In this document: positions 52,554-61,592 of the stretch, piece after piece
How positions within the stretch are numbered: the stretch's first letter is position 1
Layout of the letters: the number at the start of each line of letters is the position of its first letter
Assembly (NCBI GenBank): GCA_045106985.1
Contig: JBGCFQ010000009.1
Location: 1 to 64,000, forward strand
Reading direction: 5' to 3'
DNA: 64,000 bases
Origin: JAUIET01 sp045106985
GTDB lineage: Bacteria; Pseudomonadota; Gammaproteobacteria; Pseudomonadales; JAUIET01
Position numbers and translations under genes: made by a program
Notes under the pieces: model-generated
Database searches by the model: none
Told to the model about the DNA's origin: nothing
What the model saw: only the letters and a program-made list of their open reading frames with translations

Positions 52554-53150
52554 TTGGGAAAATCACGACGATCAGGGTCATCGCAAGGCGCGGCCAATAC
52601 AGTGCGCATTATCGGCGGTCGCTGGCGCCGGCGTAAACTGCAATTTCCCCCAATCGAGGGCTTGCGGCCGACGCCAGATCGCATTCGCGAAACGGTGTTT
52701 AACTGGCTGGCCCCCCATATCAAGGGGGCAACAGTGCTTGACGCCTACTGCGGAAGTGGTGCATTGGGGCTCGAAAGCTTATCGCGCGACGCCCGCCAAT
52801 GTGTATTTGTCGACTCTTCTGCAATGGTGAAACGACATTTGCAACAAAACCTGACAACACTGGAGTGTGGTGATGCCACGCTGGTTCAGGGCCAATTTCT
52901 AAACTGGTTAGCCACCTGCCAGCAATCTTTCAACATTGTGTTCCTTGACCCGCCCTACAGCAGCGGCTTACTGCAACCTAGTATTGATGCCATTGCCAGT
53001 TTGGGATGCCTAAGCAGCAATGCCCTAGTGTATTTCGAGCACCCAGTGGCAGAAAACCCCACATTGCCAAGCGACTGGTTGTCCTTGAAAGACCTGAAAG
53101 CGGGCCGCAATCACTATCGCTTGGCTCAGAGAGTTTTATCCGCTGACTAG
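52554..53150 (+). CDS. rsmD: 16S rRNA (guanine966-N2)-methyltransferase
   Basis: RsmD methylates G966 of 16S rRNA. The 198-residue protein opens with a short basic arm then VRIIGGRWRRRKLQFPPIEG and RPTPDRIRETVFNWL, followed by motif I LDAYCGSGALGLES and the catalytic NPPY-type motif FLDPPYSSG. The start is taken as TTG 52554, since homologues carry such an arm; a GTG 48 bp later is the alternative. It is divergent from ftsY, as usual. Confidence 0.94.
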   Translation: MGKSRRSGSSQGAANTVRIIGGRWRRRKLQFPPIEGLRPTPDRIRETVFNWLAPHIKGATVLDAYCGSGALGLESLSRDARQCVFVDSSAMVKRHLQQNLTTLECGDATLVQGQFLNWLATCQQSFNIVFLDPPYSSGLLQPSIDAIASLGCLSSNALVYFEHPVAENPTLPSDWLSLKDLKAGRNHYRLAQRVLSAD

Positions 53151-53241
53151 CGCACTTGTCTTAAATCAAACTTAATCTGGCTATTTTCGATGATATACTC
53201 CCCGCCCCGCTGAATCACCGCCTAAAAACAGGACCCTTGTA

Positions 53242-53721
53242 ATGCGAACAGTACTTTACCCGGGCACTTTCGATCCCATCACCAATGGTCATATTAACTT
53301 GGTGCAGAGAGCCGGAAAGATCTTCGACAAGGTCATTATTGCCATTGCCAGCAGTCAAAAGAAAGGGCCCTTATTCAGCTTGGATGCGCGTGTCGAATTG
53401 GCCCGGCAAGCATGCGAAGAAGCCGGTATAGACAGAGTTGAGGTACTGGGCTTTGACGTTTTGGTATCCACGCTCGCTGCAGAAAAAGAAGCTGTTGTTT
53501 TGCGCGGGCTAAGGGCCGTGTCAGATTTTGAGTATGAATTCCAACTCGCCAATATGAATCGGGCGATCGATCCAAACTTCGAGACTATTTTTCTGACGCC
53601 CTCAGATCACCTTTCTTATATATCATCTTCATTGGTGCGCGAGATTGCATCACTTGACGGAGATGTCAGTAATTTTGTACCTGCGGTAGTTAACGACGCT
53701 TTAAAGAAGCATTTTTCATAA
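53242..53721 (+). CDS. coaD: Phosphopantetheine adenylyltransferase
   Basis: CoaD makes dephospho-CoA from 4'-phosphopantetheine and ATP. The 159-residue protein has the nucleotidyltransferase motif LYPGTFDPITNGHINL, VLRGLRAVSDFEYEFQLANM and ISSSLVREIASLDGDVSNFV. It lies 91 bp after rsmD; a TATACT box at 53194-53199 may give it a promoter of its own. Confidence 0.97.
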   Translation: MRTVLYPGTFDPITNGHINLVQRAGKIFDKVIIAIASSQKKGPLFSLDARVELARQACEEAGIDRVEVLGFDVLVSTLAAEKEAVVLRGLRAVSDFEYEFQLANMNRAIDPNFETIFLTPSDHLSYISSSLVREIASLDGDVSNFVPAVVNDALKKHFS

Positions 53722-53742
53722 AATACAGCTCAGCCATAAGCC

Positions 53743-54555
53743 TCAGCGCTGGCAGTGTGAGCAAAATACGGTGGCGCGCTGACCAAGGCGAATGCCTTTT
53801 AATGGTTTAGTGCACTTCACGCAGGGCTCTCCTTCCCGTCCGTAGGCCTGCAGTGCCAAGCTAAAGTATCCAGCGTCACCAGTGCCTCCAACGAAGTCTC
53901 GCAAAGTGGTGCCGCCCTGCTCGATGGCCTCTGACAGCACGTCTCTAATATCGACAACCAAACGCTCAAAGCGCGTCAAAGAGACTTTTCCAGCGGCCCT
54001 TTTCGGCGCAATACCCGCTCGAAAGAGCGCTTCTGTGGCGTATATATTGCCCACCCCAACCACGACCTGATTGTTCATAATAAAATTTTTGACTGCTACA
54101 GTTTTACCGCGCGAACGCTGATAAAGGTAAGAGGCCGAAAGGTCTGTTGAGAGCGGCTCGGGGCCAAGAGAGTCCAACAGTGAATGGCTTTCATCAAGTG
54201 GCAGCCAGTGGATAGAGCCAAAACGACGCGGGTCGCGAAAGCGCATCACCATGCCATTATCAAAGCGTGCTTCGAAGTGGTCATGTTTGCCCAGCGCATC
54301 GTTCTCATTCACAAGGCGCAAACTGCCCGACATTCCCAAATGCACCATCAATTGGCCAGGGCCGAAGCGAAACAGCAGGTATTTGGCTCTTCTGTCGATA
54401 CCAAGCAAGCGTTGCTCGGCAAGCTCGGCTTCCAAGCCAGCTGCAACAGGCCAACGCATTCTGCGCTCTCGTACATTGGCCTCGATCAAGGTAGCGCCTT
54501 TAAGATGCGGCTCTAGGCCGCGTCGCGTTGTTTCTACTTCAGGAAGTTCAGGCAT
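53743..54555 (-). CDS. mutM: Formamidopyrimidine-DNA glycosylase
   Basis: MutM (Fpg) removes 8-oxoguanine and formamidopyrimidines and cuts the abasic site. The 270-residue protein begins MPELPEVETTRRGLEPHLKG with the catalytic Pro2 and Glu3, has KNFIMNNQVVVGVGNIYATE and GGTTLRDFVG, and ends in a zinc finger of form C-x2-C-x16-C-x2-C (from CVKCTKPL to FCSHCQR). It converges on coaD. Confidence 0.97.
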   Translation of the reverse strand: MPELPEVETTRRGLEPHLKGATLIEANVRERRMRWPVAAGLEAELAEQRLLGIDRRAKYLLFRFGPGQLMVHLGMSGSLRLVNENDALGKHDHFEARFDNGMVMRFRDPRRFGSIHWLPLDESHSLLDSLGPEPLSTDLSASYLYQRSRGKTVAVKNFIMNNQVVVGVGNIYATEALFRAGIAPKRAAGKVSLTRFERLVVDIRDVLSEAIEQGGTTLRDFVGGTGDAGYFSLALQAYGREGEPCVKCTKPLKGIRLGQRATVFCSHCQR

Positions 54556-54582
54556 ACCGGAAAATTACGACCCCTCAATGGC

Positions 54583-54610
54583 ACAAAACCCGGCGAAAGC
54601 CGGGTTTTGT
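54583..54610. terminator. Strong bidirectional hairpin terminator between rpmG and mutM
   Basis: ACAAAACCCGGC (54583-54594) and GCCGGGTTTTGT (54599-54610) form a perfect 12 bp stem with a GAAA loop. The A/T-rich foot supplies a U run in either direction. It lies 27 bp after the rpmG stop, so it should end the rpmB-rpmG transcript. Confidence 0.85.
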
Positions 54611-54637
54611 CAGGTTAATAAAGATCGAGTGAGATAC

Positions 54638-54793
54638 TTACTTGATCTTGGCTTCCTTATACATAACGTGCTTTCTTACCACTGGATCAAACTTCTTGAT
54701 TTCCATTTTCTCTGGCATCGTGCGCTTGTTCTTATCGGTGGTATAAAAGTGGCCAGTACCTGCTGACGACACTAATCTAATCTTTTCTCTCAT
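54638..54793 (-). CDS. rpmG: 50S ribosomal protein L33
   Basis: The 51-residue protein opens MREKIRLVSSAGTGHFYTTD and ends DPVVRKHVMYKEAKIK, a clear L33 of the cysteine-free type (no zinc ribbon). It follows rpmB with a 117 bp gap. An AAGG ribosome site lies upstream. Confidence 0.96.
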   Translation of the reverse strand: MREKIRLVSSAGTGHFYTTDKNKRTMPEKMEIKKFDPVVRKHVMYKEAKIK

Positions 54794-54910
54794 GGTTCTG
54801 GCCTTCTGTATTCTTTAGTCGGTCAATCTTTAAACACTTTACCTTAAGCCCTCAAGTATTTAAGAGGCTCAAGTTTTAGCAATTCAAAATGGTGCAGCGC
54901 AGCAAATCTG

Positions 54911-55147
54911 CTAAGCAGCATCACCTCGAGTACGCATATCAGCAAGAACTTTCTCTATGCCGTGCTTATCGATGATTCGCATGCCCTTAGTAGACACCTT
55001 CAGTTTCACGAAGCGCTTCTCGGATTCAACCCAGAAACGATGCGTGTGTAAATTCGGCAAAAAACGCCGACGCGTACGGTTTTTCGCATGCGAAACGTTG
55101 TTGCCTGTTTGCGGCCGTTTACCGGTTACCTGACACACTCTGGACAT
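54911..55147 (-). CDS. rpmB: 50S ribosomal protein L28
   Basis: The 78-residue protein opens MSRVCQVTGKRPQTGNNVSH and contains KNRTRRRFLPNLHTHRFW, the L28 signature. It has one N-terminal Cys and lacks the four-Cys zinc site. A ribosome site AGGGGTGA precedes the ATG. rpmB-rpmG is the conserved pair. Confidence 0.97.
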   Translation of the reverse strand: MSRVCQVTGKRPQTGNNVSHAKNRTRRRFLPNLHTHRFWVESEKRFVKLKVSTKGMRIIDKHGIEKVLADMRTRGDAA

Positions 55148-55173
55148 AAGTCACCCCTAAAATCGAGCGCGAC

Positions 55174-55202
55174 ATTAAACCAGAACTATCGACGTATTAC
55201 AA
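55174..55202 (-). promoter_or_regulatory. Probable sigma-70 promoter of rpmB-rpmG
   Basis: On the minus strand TTGTAA (-35, 55202-55197) and TTTAAT (-10, 55179-55174) are separated by 17 bp and lie 27 bp before the rpmB ATG. Confidence 0.55.
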
Positions 55203-55269
55203 TCAGCAGTTGAAAAGGCGATTTTGCGACTAATATCCCATCTTTACCGATAAGCAACGGACAGAGCGC

Positions 55270-55944
55270 TCACAACCAGCCATTTTCGGCAAATGACACC
55301 GACCGACCCGCTCCAACCACCAGATGATCCAGTACACGCACATCAATCAGTCCCAGTGCCTGTTGCAGACGTTCAGTAATGCGATGGTCTGCTTGACTGG
55401 GCTCGGCTACGCCACTGGGATGGTTGTGTGCAAATATGACTGCAGCAGCATTATGTTGCAGCACCTTACGGACTACTTCACGTGGATAGACGGCTGCACC
55501 ATCGATGGTGCCATTAAACAGCTCTTCAAAGGCCAGCATTCTGTTCTGGGCATCAAGAAACAATGCGCAGAACACCTCATGGGGCCTTCCGCTTAACTCT
55601 AATTGCAAGTATTCCCGAGTAGCCTTGGGAGAGCTTAGAACTGGTCGCTGATGCAATTCGGCGCTTAGATAGCGTCGAGCCATTTCTAATATAGCGACTA
55701 GTTGCGCCGATTTGGCAGGCCCAAGTCCAGCAACCAGCTCCAGCTCACTGGGGGTTCTTTCAAACAAATTACGAAGCCCACCGCATTGCTCAAGAATATC
55801 CCAAGCCAGATCAACGGCTGATTTGCCTCGGGTCCCCGTTCTAAGAAAAATAGCCAAAAGCTCTGAGTCGCTCAGCGAGCCGCAGCCATGTTGTAAGAGT
55901 TTTTCGCGCGGCCGCGCGGATGCTTGCCAATCGAGAATGCTCAT
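55270..55944 (-). CDS. radC: RadC family (JAB/MPN) protein
   Basis: The start is the ATG at 55944 preceded by AAGGAGGT, giving 224 residues. An N-terminal helix-hairpin-helix-like part (LVAGLGPAKSAQLVAILEM, about 70-90) leads to an MPN domain with the metal motif HNHPSGVAEPSQADHRIT. RadC was once thought a repair protein; its real role is unknown, though the metal site is complete here. It is divergent from the ArsR-type gene. Confidence 0.94.
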   Translation of the reverse strand: MSILDWQASARPREKLLQHGCGSLSDSELLAIFLRTGTRGKSAVDLAWDILEQCGGLRNLFERTPSELELVAGLGPAKSAQLVAILEMARRYLSAELHQRPVLSSPKATREYLQLELSGRPHEVFCALFLDAQNRMLAFEELFNGTIDGAAVYPREVVRKVLQHNAAAVIFAHNHPSGVAEPSQADHRITERLQQALGLIDVRVLDHLVVGAGRSVSFAENGWL

Positions 55945-56150
55945 AAGACCTCCTTGTCTCAATCACTATTTGAAGATACTGCTAATTTTGAGGGGCAGCG
56001 AAACTGCTGCTCTAAATTTAACCAGCGCCAGCGTATCACAGCATCTCCAGAGTGTCGTCCACGTGATTTTAAAACGTATTGCCCTGGATACTTGTTCAGA
56101 GGTTCACTAGATTAACGCTTGTGACTGAATGCAGGTATTATGATCTGACT

Positions 56151-56474
56151 ATGACACGTCAATCCGCTCTGCCAGATGTTTGTGAGGCTTCGCTTCAACA
56201 AAGCTTGCGCCCTGATTTATTCAAGGCCTTGTGCGACCCTATACGAATCTCAATTGTTGCCACACTTGCAGCCCGCAAAGATGCCGCCACAGTCAGCGAG
56301 ATTAAGGGATGCTGCGATATTGATTTCTCAGGAGTATCGCGCCACCTAAAATTACTGCGTGACGCTGGTATTGTGGAAGCTGAAAAACATGGGCGAGAAG
56401 TTCGCTACTCACTCGACAGCCGCCACCTTGCCGCTACTCTTCGTTCTGTAGCTGACGCCATTGAATCATGCTAA
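56151..56474 (+). CDS. ArsR-family winged-helix regulator with a paired-cysteine site
   Basis: From the ATG at 56151 the protein has 107 residues. It is a single ArsR domain: DLFKALCDPIRISIVATLAA, TVSEIKGCCDIDFSGVSRHL with the recognition helix at about 58-70, and a wing GREVRYSLD. Cys54-Cys55 just before the recognition helix, plus Cys28, could bind a metal or arsenite, but this is not the standard ELCVCDL box. No arsenic or metal transport gene is near. The frame extends 24 codons upstream without support. The regulated genes are unknown. Confidence 0.82.
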   Translation: MTRQSALPDVCEASLQQSLRPDLFKALCDPIRISIVATLAARKDAATVSEIKGCCDIDFSGVSRHLKLLRDAGIVEAEKHGREVRYSLDSRHLAATLRSVADAIESC

Positions 56475-56621
56475 AAAGCAGCTTCCAATAGAAGTGAGCA
56501 CTTACCCCAAGCGCTACTTGTCCAGATAAGCTGTACAAAGTCCAGCTGATAGACTTTTACCAAGCTTGCTGTATCTTGTTACGCCGTAAAAAGACTACAC
56601 AAAACGAGCTATTATTAGGGC

Positions 56622-57830
56622 ATGTACGAACTAAGCAACAGACATATTTTGCTCGGAGTTACCGGCGGCATAGCAGCTTACAAGGCCGCTGAGTTGATCC
56701 GCCGACTGCGAGATCAGGGGGCTGAGGTACGTGTCATTATGACACCCGCTGCAACCGAATTTATTACGCCATTAACCCTACAGGCTTTGTCGGGGCAAGC
56801 CGTGCACTTGGATCTTTTGAACCCCGAAGCAGAAGCCGCTATGGGCCATATAGAGTTGGCTCGCTGGGCCGACGCGTTGCTCATAGCACCAGCCAGTGCA
56901 GATTTCATTGCCAAAATGGCACTGGGTCACGCCGACGACCTGCTAAGCACGGTATGTCTGGCCTGCGTCGCACCTAGTTTTGTCGCCCCGGCAATGAACC
57001 AGGCTATGTGGGCCCAAGCCAGCACACAAAGCAACATCGACACGCTGCGCCAGCGTGCAGTAGCTATTCTGGGACCAGGCAGCGGTCTTCAGGCATGCGG
57101 CGATGTTGGCGAAGGGCGCTTACTCGATGTGAGCGATATTGTTCAGCAATTGGCAGGCCATTTCAGCCCCGGCATACTTGCTGGTCTAAACGTCATAGTA
57201 ACCGCTGGTCCTACGCAGGAAGCCATAGACCCAGTTCGTTTTTTAAGCAATAACAGCTCGGGCAAGATGGGGTTTGCTTTAGCCAGGGCAGCCAGCGAGG
57301 CCGGCGCCCATACAACCTTGATCGCAGGTCCTGTTTTGCTTGAATGCGCAGAAAACATACAACGAATAAACGTTAAAAGTGCGAAACAAATGCTTGATGC
57401 TACACTTCAATGTGTAGATGACTGCGATATTTTCATCTCAACAGCAGCGGTTGCTGATTACACGCCAGCAAAAGTTGCTGAGCACAAGATTAAGAAAAAT
57501 GCGCCTGTGATGGAAATTACTCTGCAGCGTACAGAAGATATTCTGGCCACTGTAAGCGCTCTGCCCAAGCGACCATTTTGTGTTGGTTTCGCTGCAGAAA
57601 CGAACGACGTCGTTCGTTATGCACGGGGTAAACTGGAAAAGAAGAATCTTGATTTAATTGTGGCTAATGATGTGTCGAATTCCGATATTGGATTTCAAAG
57701 CGAAGAAAACGCAGTAACTCTAATTAGTAAGGATGATGAGACAAACTTACCGCAAACTAGCAAGCTGAACCTCGCGACACAATTAATTGCGTTAATTGGC
57801 AAGCGCTACAGGAATTCAAATAGCGCATGA
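56622..57830 (+). CDS. coaBC: Bifunctional phosphopantothenoylcysteine decarboxylase/synthetase
   Basis: CoaBC makes 4'-phosphopantetheine in CoA synthesis in two steps. The 402-residue protein has the flavin decarboxylase domain (ILLGVTGGIAAYKAAELI, catalytic His in MGHIELARWAD, VAPAMNQAMW) and then the CTP-dependent synthetase domain (VTAGPTQEAIDPVRF, NNSSGKMGFALARAA, AAVADYTPAKVAEHKIKK). In Pseudomonas dut follows; here algC follows directly. Confidence 0.96.
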   Translation: MYELSNRHILLGVTGGIAAYKAAELIRRLRDQGAEVRVIMTPAATEFITPLTLQALSGQAVHLDLLNPEAEAAMGHIELARWADALLIAPASADFIAKMALGHADDLLSTVCLACVAPSFVAPAMNQAMWAQASTQSNIDTLRQRAVAILGPGSGLQACGDVGEGRLLDVSDIVQQLAGHFSPGILAGLNVIVTAGPTQEAIDPVRFLSNNSSGKMGFALARAASEAGAHTTLIAGPVLLECAENIQRINVKSAKQMLDATLQCVDDCDIFISTAAVADYTPAKVAEHKIKKNAPVMEITLQRTEDILATVSALPKRPFCVGFAAETNDVVRYARGKLEKKNLDLIVANDVSNSDIGFQSEENAVTLISKDDETNLPQTSKLNLATQLIALIGKRYRNSNSA

Positions 57831-57899
57831 ACATTGCAACTTAGCCGTTCAAGTTGTGTTGACTTAATAAAAACAGCGCGATAATAGGACACTAACACA

Positions 57900-60416
57900 A
57901 TGGCTGATGCCAAATCCAAAAATAGCGATGCTGTCGTTAGTAAAGACGCACAAAACAGTCATTCACAAAGCCTGATAATTCCGCCTGCCATATCCATGGC
58001 GATCATTGCTATTGTAGCCCTGTTCATTGTCGTCTTTCTCGTACCACAACGTCAGGCCACCGATCTAAAACGCCAAACAGATTTGTACGCTCGACAACAG
58101 GCGGCTCTGGTAGACCAACGGATTGCTCAAATACAGAACAGGCTAGAAAGCTTGGCGGCTGGGAAAGCGGTTAGGCTGGCTGTTACCGAAAAAGATACCA
58201 ACACCATGACCCAGCTAAGCGAGGAGCTCAGTCGCAGCTTCCCATTAGCCGAGAACGCCTTGTTGATTCCGCTGGATTCAAAAGGCATCACCGGTCTACG
58301 CAAGCACGGAATCAAACTGCGTAACAATATTGAGGCCAGTCAGGTAAACCGCGCAGAAGACGGCGAAAAGATCTTTCCAGAGGCTTACAAATACAATAGC
58401 GAAGTTCAGTTCAGCCTAGTGGCTCCAGTACTTGAAGCTGATGAGATGGAGGTCAGCGGCGCCATAATTCTTCGAATGAAAGTAGACGCTCTGCAGACGG
58501 CCCTGGATTATATCGATAAAGATCGCGGTCGGTCTGAATTGGTGCAGAAGTTCAATGGTAAAGAGACAATACTTCTCAACGGCGGAGGTAATGCCGAAGG
58601 CGCCCTACCTTATAGAGAATTTCAAATTGGCAACAGCAATTGGTGGTTGAGGTTTGAGCCCTCATCGAAGGTATCAGGCGAGCTTGGTATACCATTATGG
58701 AGCCTAATCGCTTTGCTGCTCATACCCTGTCTGCTTATTCCTATTTGGCATTACATGTCGCTACGCAAAATTCTTAGTAGCGCTCATGCAGATCTTGATG
58801 CTCTAACCGGCTATGCTCAAAGCCTGCTGTCGGGCAACAAGCGAATGCCGCCGGTATTCGCCGAAACAAAACTCAACGCCTTGGCAACCATAGTCGCTTC
58901 GTTTAGAAAAAGTGCGCCTGCCACACCAAAAGCCTCGCCAGACCTTGGTTCAACTAAGGATGTAAAAGCAGAAAAGAGCGCCAAGCAAAAAGATCCAGAT
59001 AAAACGGCGATGATCGTTGAAGAACCGTCGGCCGATGCAAGTGTAGAGGTAGCCGACTGCATATTCCGTGCCTATGACATTCGCGGCGATGCGGACAAAT
59101 ATCTTACTGATGAGGTCGTTTACGCCATTGGTATGGCAATAGGTAGCGAGGCGATCGATCGCTCTCAAGATACTATTGTGGTCGCTAGCGACGGGCGTTT
59201 GTCGAGCCCACGTATAAAGAAAGCCCTCTGTGATGGCCTGCAGGCAAGCGGGCAGCACATACTCGATATCGGTCAACTACCTACTCCACTGTTGTATTTT
59301 GCTACCCATCATCTTGAAACAAATGCCGGCGTCATGATTACTGGTAGCCACAATGACGCTCACTGCAATGGTTTAAAACTGGTGCTGGAAGGGAAGCCGC
59401 TATCTGGCGAGCACATTCAACATATCCGGCAACGTATCGCTGAAGGTAATTTTCATAAGGGTAATGGCAGCATTGAAGATGCTGATGTTGCTGATGCTTA
59501 CATCGATGCGATTGCAGGCGACGTAGCTGTTGCTCAAACCTTAAAAGTAGTCGTTGATGCGGGCAATGGTATTGGTGGAGTTATTGGTCCGCGCGTTCTG
59601 GAGGAACTGGGCTGCGACGTAATCGCATTGCATTGTGACGTGGACGGTAACTTCCCTAATCATGGCCCCGACCCTACGAAACCAGAAAACTTGGCTGACT
59701 TGATAATGACCGTTAAACAGCACGGTGCCGATTTCGGTGTGGCTTTTGATGGCGATGCCGATCGTGTCTGTGTTGTTGATTCCCAAGGCAAAGCAATTGC
59801 TCCCGACGTGCTTCTGATGCTGTTTGCGCAAGACATTGTTTCGCGAAACCCTGGAGCCGACATTGTTTACGACGTGAAATGTACACGCCATCTCAGTAAC
59901 GTAATCAGCAGCTATGGTGGCCGCCCAATTATGTGGAAATCCGGGCATTCTTGTATCAAAGAGAAAATGGCCCAAACTGGCGCCCTGCTTGGTGGCGAGT
60001 TTACTGGCCACATTTGTTTTAAAGAGCGTTGGTACGGATTCGATGACGGAATATACAGCGCAGCACGGCTAGTAGAAATTGTTAGCACCTCGGGGCTTCA
60101 GCTCAACGAACTTCTTGAGGAATACCCACAGAGCAAGACCACACCCGAAATTATTGTTGATACCGGTGAAGAACAGAAATTCGAAATCGTCGAAGCACTC
60201 GCCGACAATGCCCAGTTCGGCGCCGGCAAGATCACGACACTTGACGGTATACGAGTTGACTACCCCGACGGTTGGGGGTTAATTCGTCCATCGAATACGG
60301 TGTCAGCTATAACCATGCGCTTCGAGGCAGATAACGACGAAGCCATGCAGCGCATCCAGTCTGTGTTTAGAGAGCAAATTGGCCTGGTGAACCCCGCTGT
60401 CGCATCGGCTTTCTGA
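57900..60416 (+). CDS. algC: Phosphomannomutase/phosphoglucomutase, long membrane-anchored form
   Basis: AlgC interconverts hexose 6- and 1-phosphates for LPS and exopolysaccharide precursors. The 838-residue protein is about 370 longer than classical AlgC. It has a membrane helix at about 27-48, a probable periplasmic domain, a second helix at about 261-285, a Lys/Ala-rich linker, then the mutase domain from about 386 (FRAYDIRGD). The phospho-serine loop reads TGSHNDAHCNGLK (Ser482), where the family normally has Pro after SHN. FDGDADRVCVVD (about 616) and GGEFTGHICF are intact, as is RPSNT. It lies between coaBC and argB. Confidence 0.92.
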   Translation: MADAKSKNSDAVVSKDAQNSHSQSLIIPPAISMAIIAIVALFIVVFLVPQRQATDLKRQTDLYARQQAALVDQRIAQIQNRLESLAAGKAVRLAVTEKDTNTMTQLSEELSRSFPLAENALLIPLDSKGITGLRKHGIKLRNNIEASQVNRAEDGEKIFPEAYKYNSEVQFSLVAPVLEADEMEVSGAIILRMKVDALQTALDYIDKDRGRSELVQKFNGKETILLNGGGNAEGALPYREFQIGNSNWWLRFEPSSKVSGELGIPLWSLIALLLIPCLLIPIWHYMSLRKILSSAHADLDALTGYAQSLLSGNKRMPPVFAETKLNALATIVASFRKSAPATPKASPDLGSTKDVKAEKSAKQKDPDKTAMIVEEPSADASVEVADCIFRAYDIRGDADKYLTDEVVYAIGMAIGSEAIDRSQDTIVVASDGRLSSPRIKKALCDGLQASGQHILDIGQLPTPLLYFATHHLETNAGVMITGSHNDAHCNGLKLVLEGKPLSGEHIQHIRQRIAEGNFHKGNGSIEDADVADAYIDAIAGDVAVAQTLKVVVDAGNGIGGVIGPRVLEELGCDVIALHCDVDGNFPNHGPDPTKPENLADLIMTVKQHGADFGVAFDGDADRVCVVDSQGKAIAPDVLLMLFAQDIVSRNPGADIVYDVKCTRHLSNVISSYGGRPIMWKSGHSCIKEKMAQTGALLGGEFTGHICFKERWYGFDDGIYSAARLVEIVSTSGLQLNELLEEYPQSKTTPEIIVDTGEEQKFEIVEALADNAQFGAGKITTLDGIRVDYPDGWGLIRPSNTVSAITMRFEADNDEAMQRIQSVFREQIGLVNPAVASAF

Positions 60417-60500
60417 CAAAACGCCTAATAGCGATTATGATGCGCGCTACTTGCAATACCTATTAACAACACCTATTAAGGTGCTCGTAGGATTTATCAC

Positions 60501-61394
60501 ATGTCACTAAGTCACGACGACGCCTTGAACGTCGCTCAGGTTCTCACCGAAGCTCTACCCTATATTCAGAAATTTACCGGCGCTACCGTTGTCATTAAGT
60601 ACGGCGGTAATGCCATGGTAGATGAAGAGCTGCAGGCCAGTTTTGCGCGCGATATAGTGCTGATGAAACTAGTCGGTATGAACCCTGTCATTGTGCATGG
60701 TGGGGGGCCACAGATTGGCGAGCTTTTAAAGCGCCTAAACATAGAGTCACACTTCGTGGACGGTATGCGAGTGACAAGCAGCGAAACCATGGATGTCGTC
60801 GAAATGGTGCTTGGAGCTGCGATTAACAAGAACATCGTTAACCTGATTCAGCAGCATGGTGGCAAGGCTGTGGGCTTAACTGGCAAAGATGGGCATTTGA
60901 TTCTTGCCGACAAACTTGAAGTAAGCCGCACTAGCCCCGAAATGTCGCAGCCAGAAATTATCGATATTGGCCATGTTGGCAAAGTACGCAAAGTTAATAC
61001 CGAAGTTCTGGAAGTAATGCTTGCTTCGAATTTTATTCCGGTGATTGCCCCAATTGGCGTAGGCGACCGAGGCGAGTCATACAATATCAACGCTGATCTA
61101 GTGGCCGGTAAAATCGCTGAAGTACTTGCTGCTGAAAAACTCATACTATTGAGCAATGTACCTGGCTTACAAGACAAACAGGGCGAGACCTTAACAGGAC
61201 TGAATGCGGCACGTGTGCAGGAATTGATTGATGACGGCACCATACATGGTGGGATGCTGCCCAAGATTGATTGCGCTTTACAGGCAGTCAAAGGCGGTGT
61301 TAAAACAGCCCACATTATCGATGGCCGAGTGCCACATGCAGCGTTACTCGAAGTCTTTACCGATACCGGAGTGGGTACTCTTCTAACCAGCTAG
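60501..61394 (+). CDS. argB: Acetylglutamate kinase
   Basis: ArgB phosphorylates N-acetylglutamate, the second step of arginine synthesis. The 297-residue protein has VIKYGGNAMVDEEL, VIVHGGGPQIGELLKRL, NINADLVAGKIAEVL and GGMLPKIDCALQAVKGGV. The length and N-terminal helix are typical of the arginine-sensitive form, though I cannot prove feedback control from this alone. It lies 84 bp after algC. Confidence 0.97.
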   Translation: MSLSHDDALNVAQVLTEALPYIQKFTGATVVIKYGGNAMVDEELQASFARDIVLMKLVGMNPVIVHGGGPQIGELLKRLNIESHFVDGMRVTSSETMDVVEMVLGAAINKNIVNLIQQHGGKAVGLTGKDGHLILADKLEVSRTSPEMSQPEIIDIGHVGKVRKVNTEVLEVMLASNFIPVIAPIGVGDRGESYNINADLVAGKIAEVLAAEKLILLSNVPGLQDKQGETLTGLNAARVQELIDDGTIHGGMLPKIDCALQAVKGGVKTAHIIDGRVPHAALLEVFTDTGVGTLLTS

Positions 61395-61592
61395 AGCCAC
61401 TCAATAAACGTTTCTGGACGAGACACAGGGATGGACTCAATACATCTCATTGGGCCGGTTCTTTGTAGCTGTATCGACTGGGACTTATAGACGGGCATAA
61501 GCCGCTTAGTTCCGTGCATAATGTAGCTGTTTATTGTTTCGCCTACCGGGAACCGCTAGCATGCTCTGATTAATCTAAGGATCAGAAAGACC

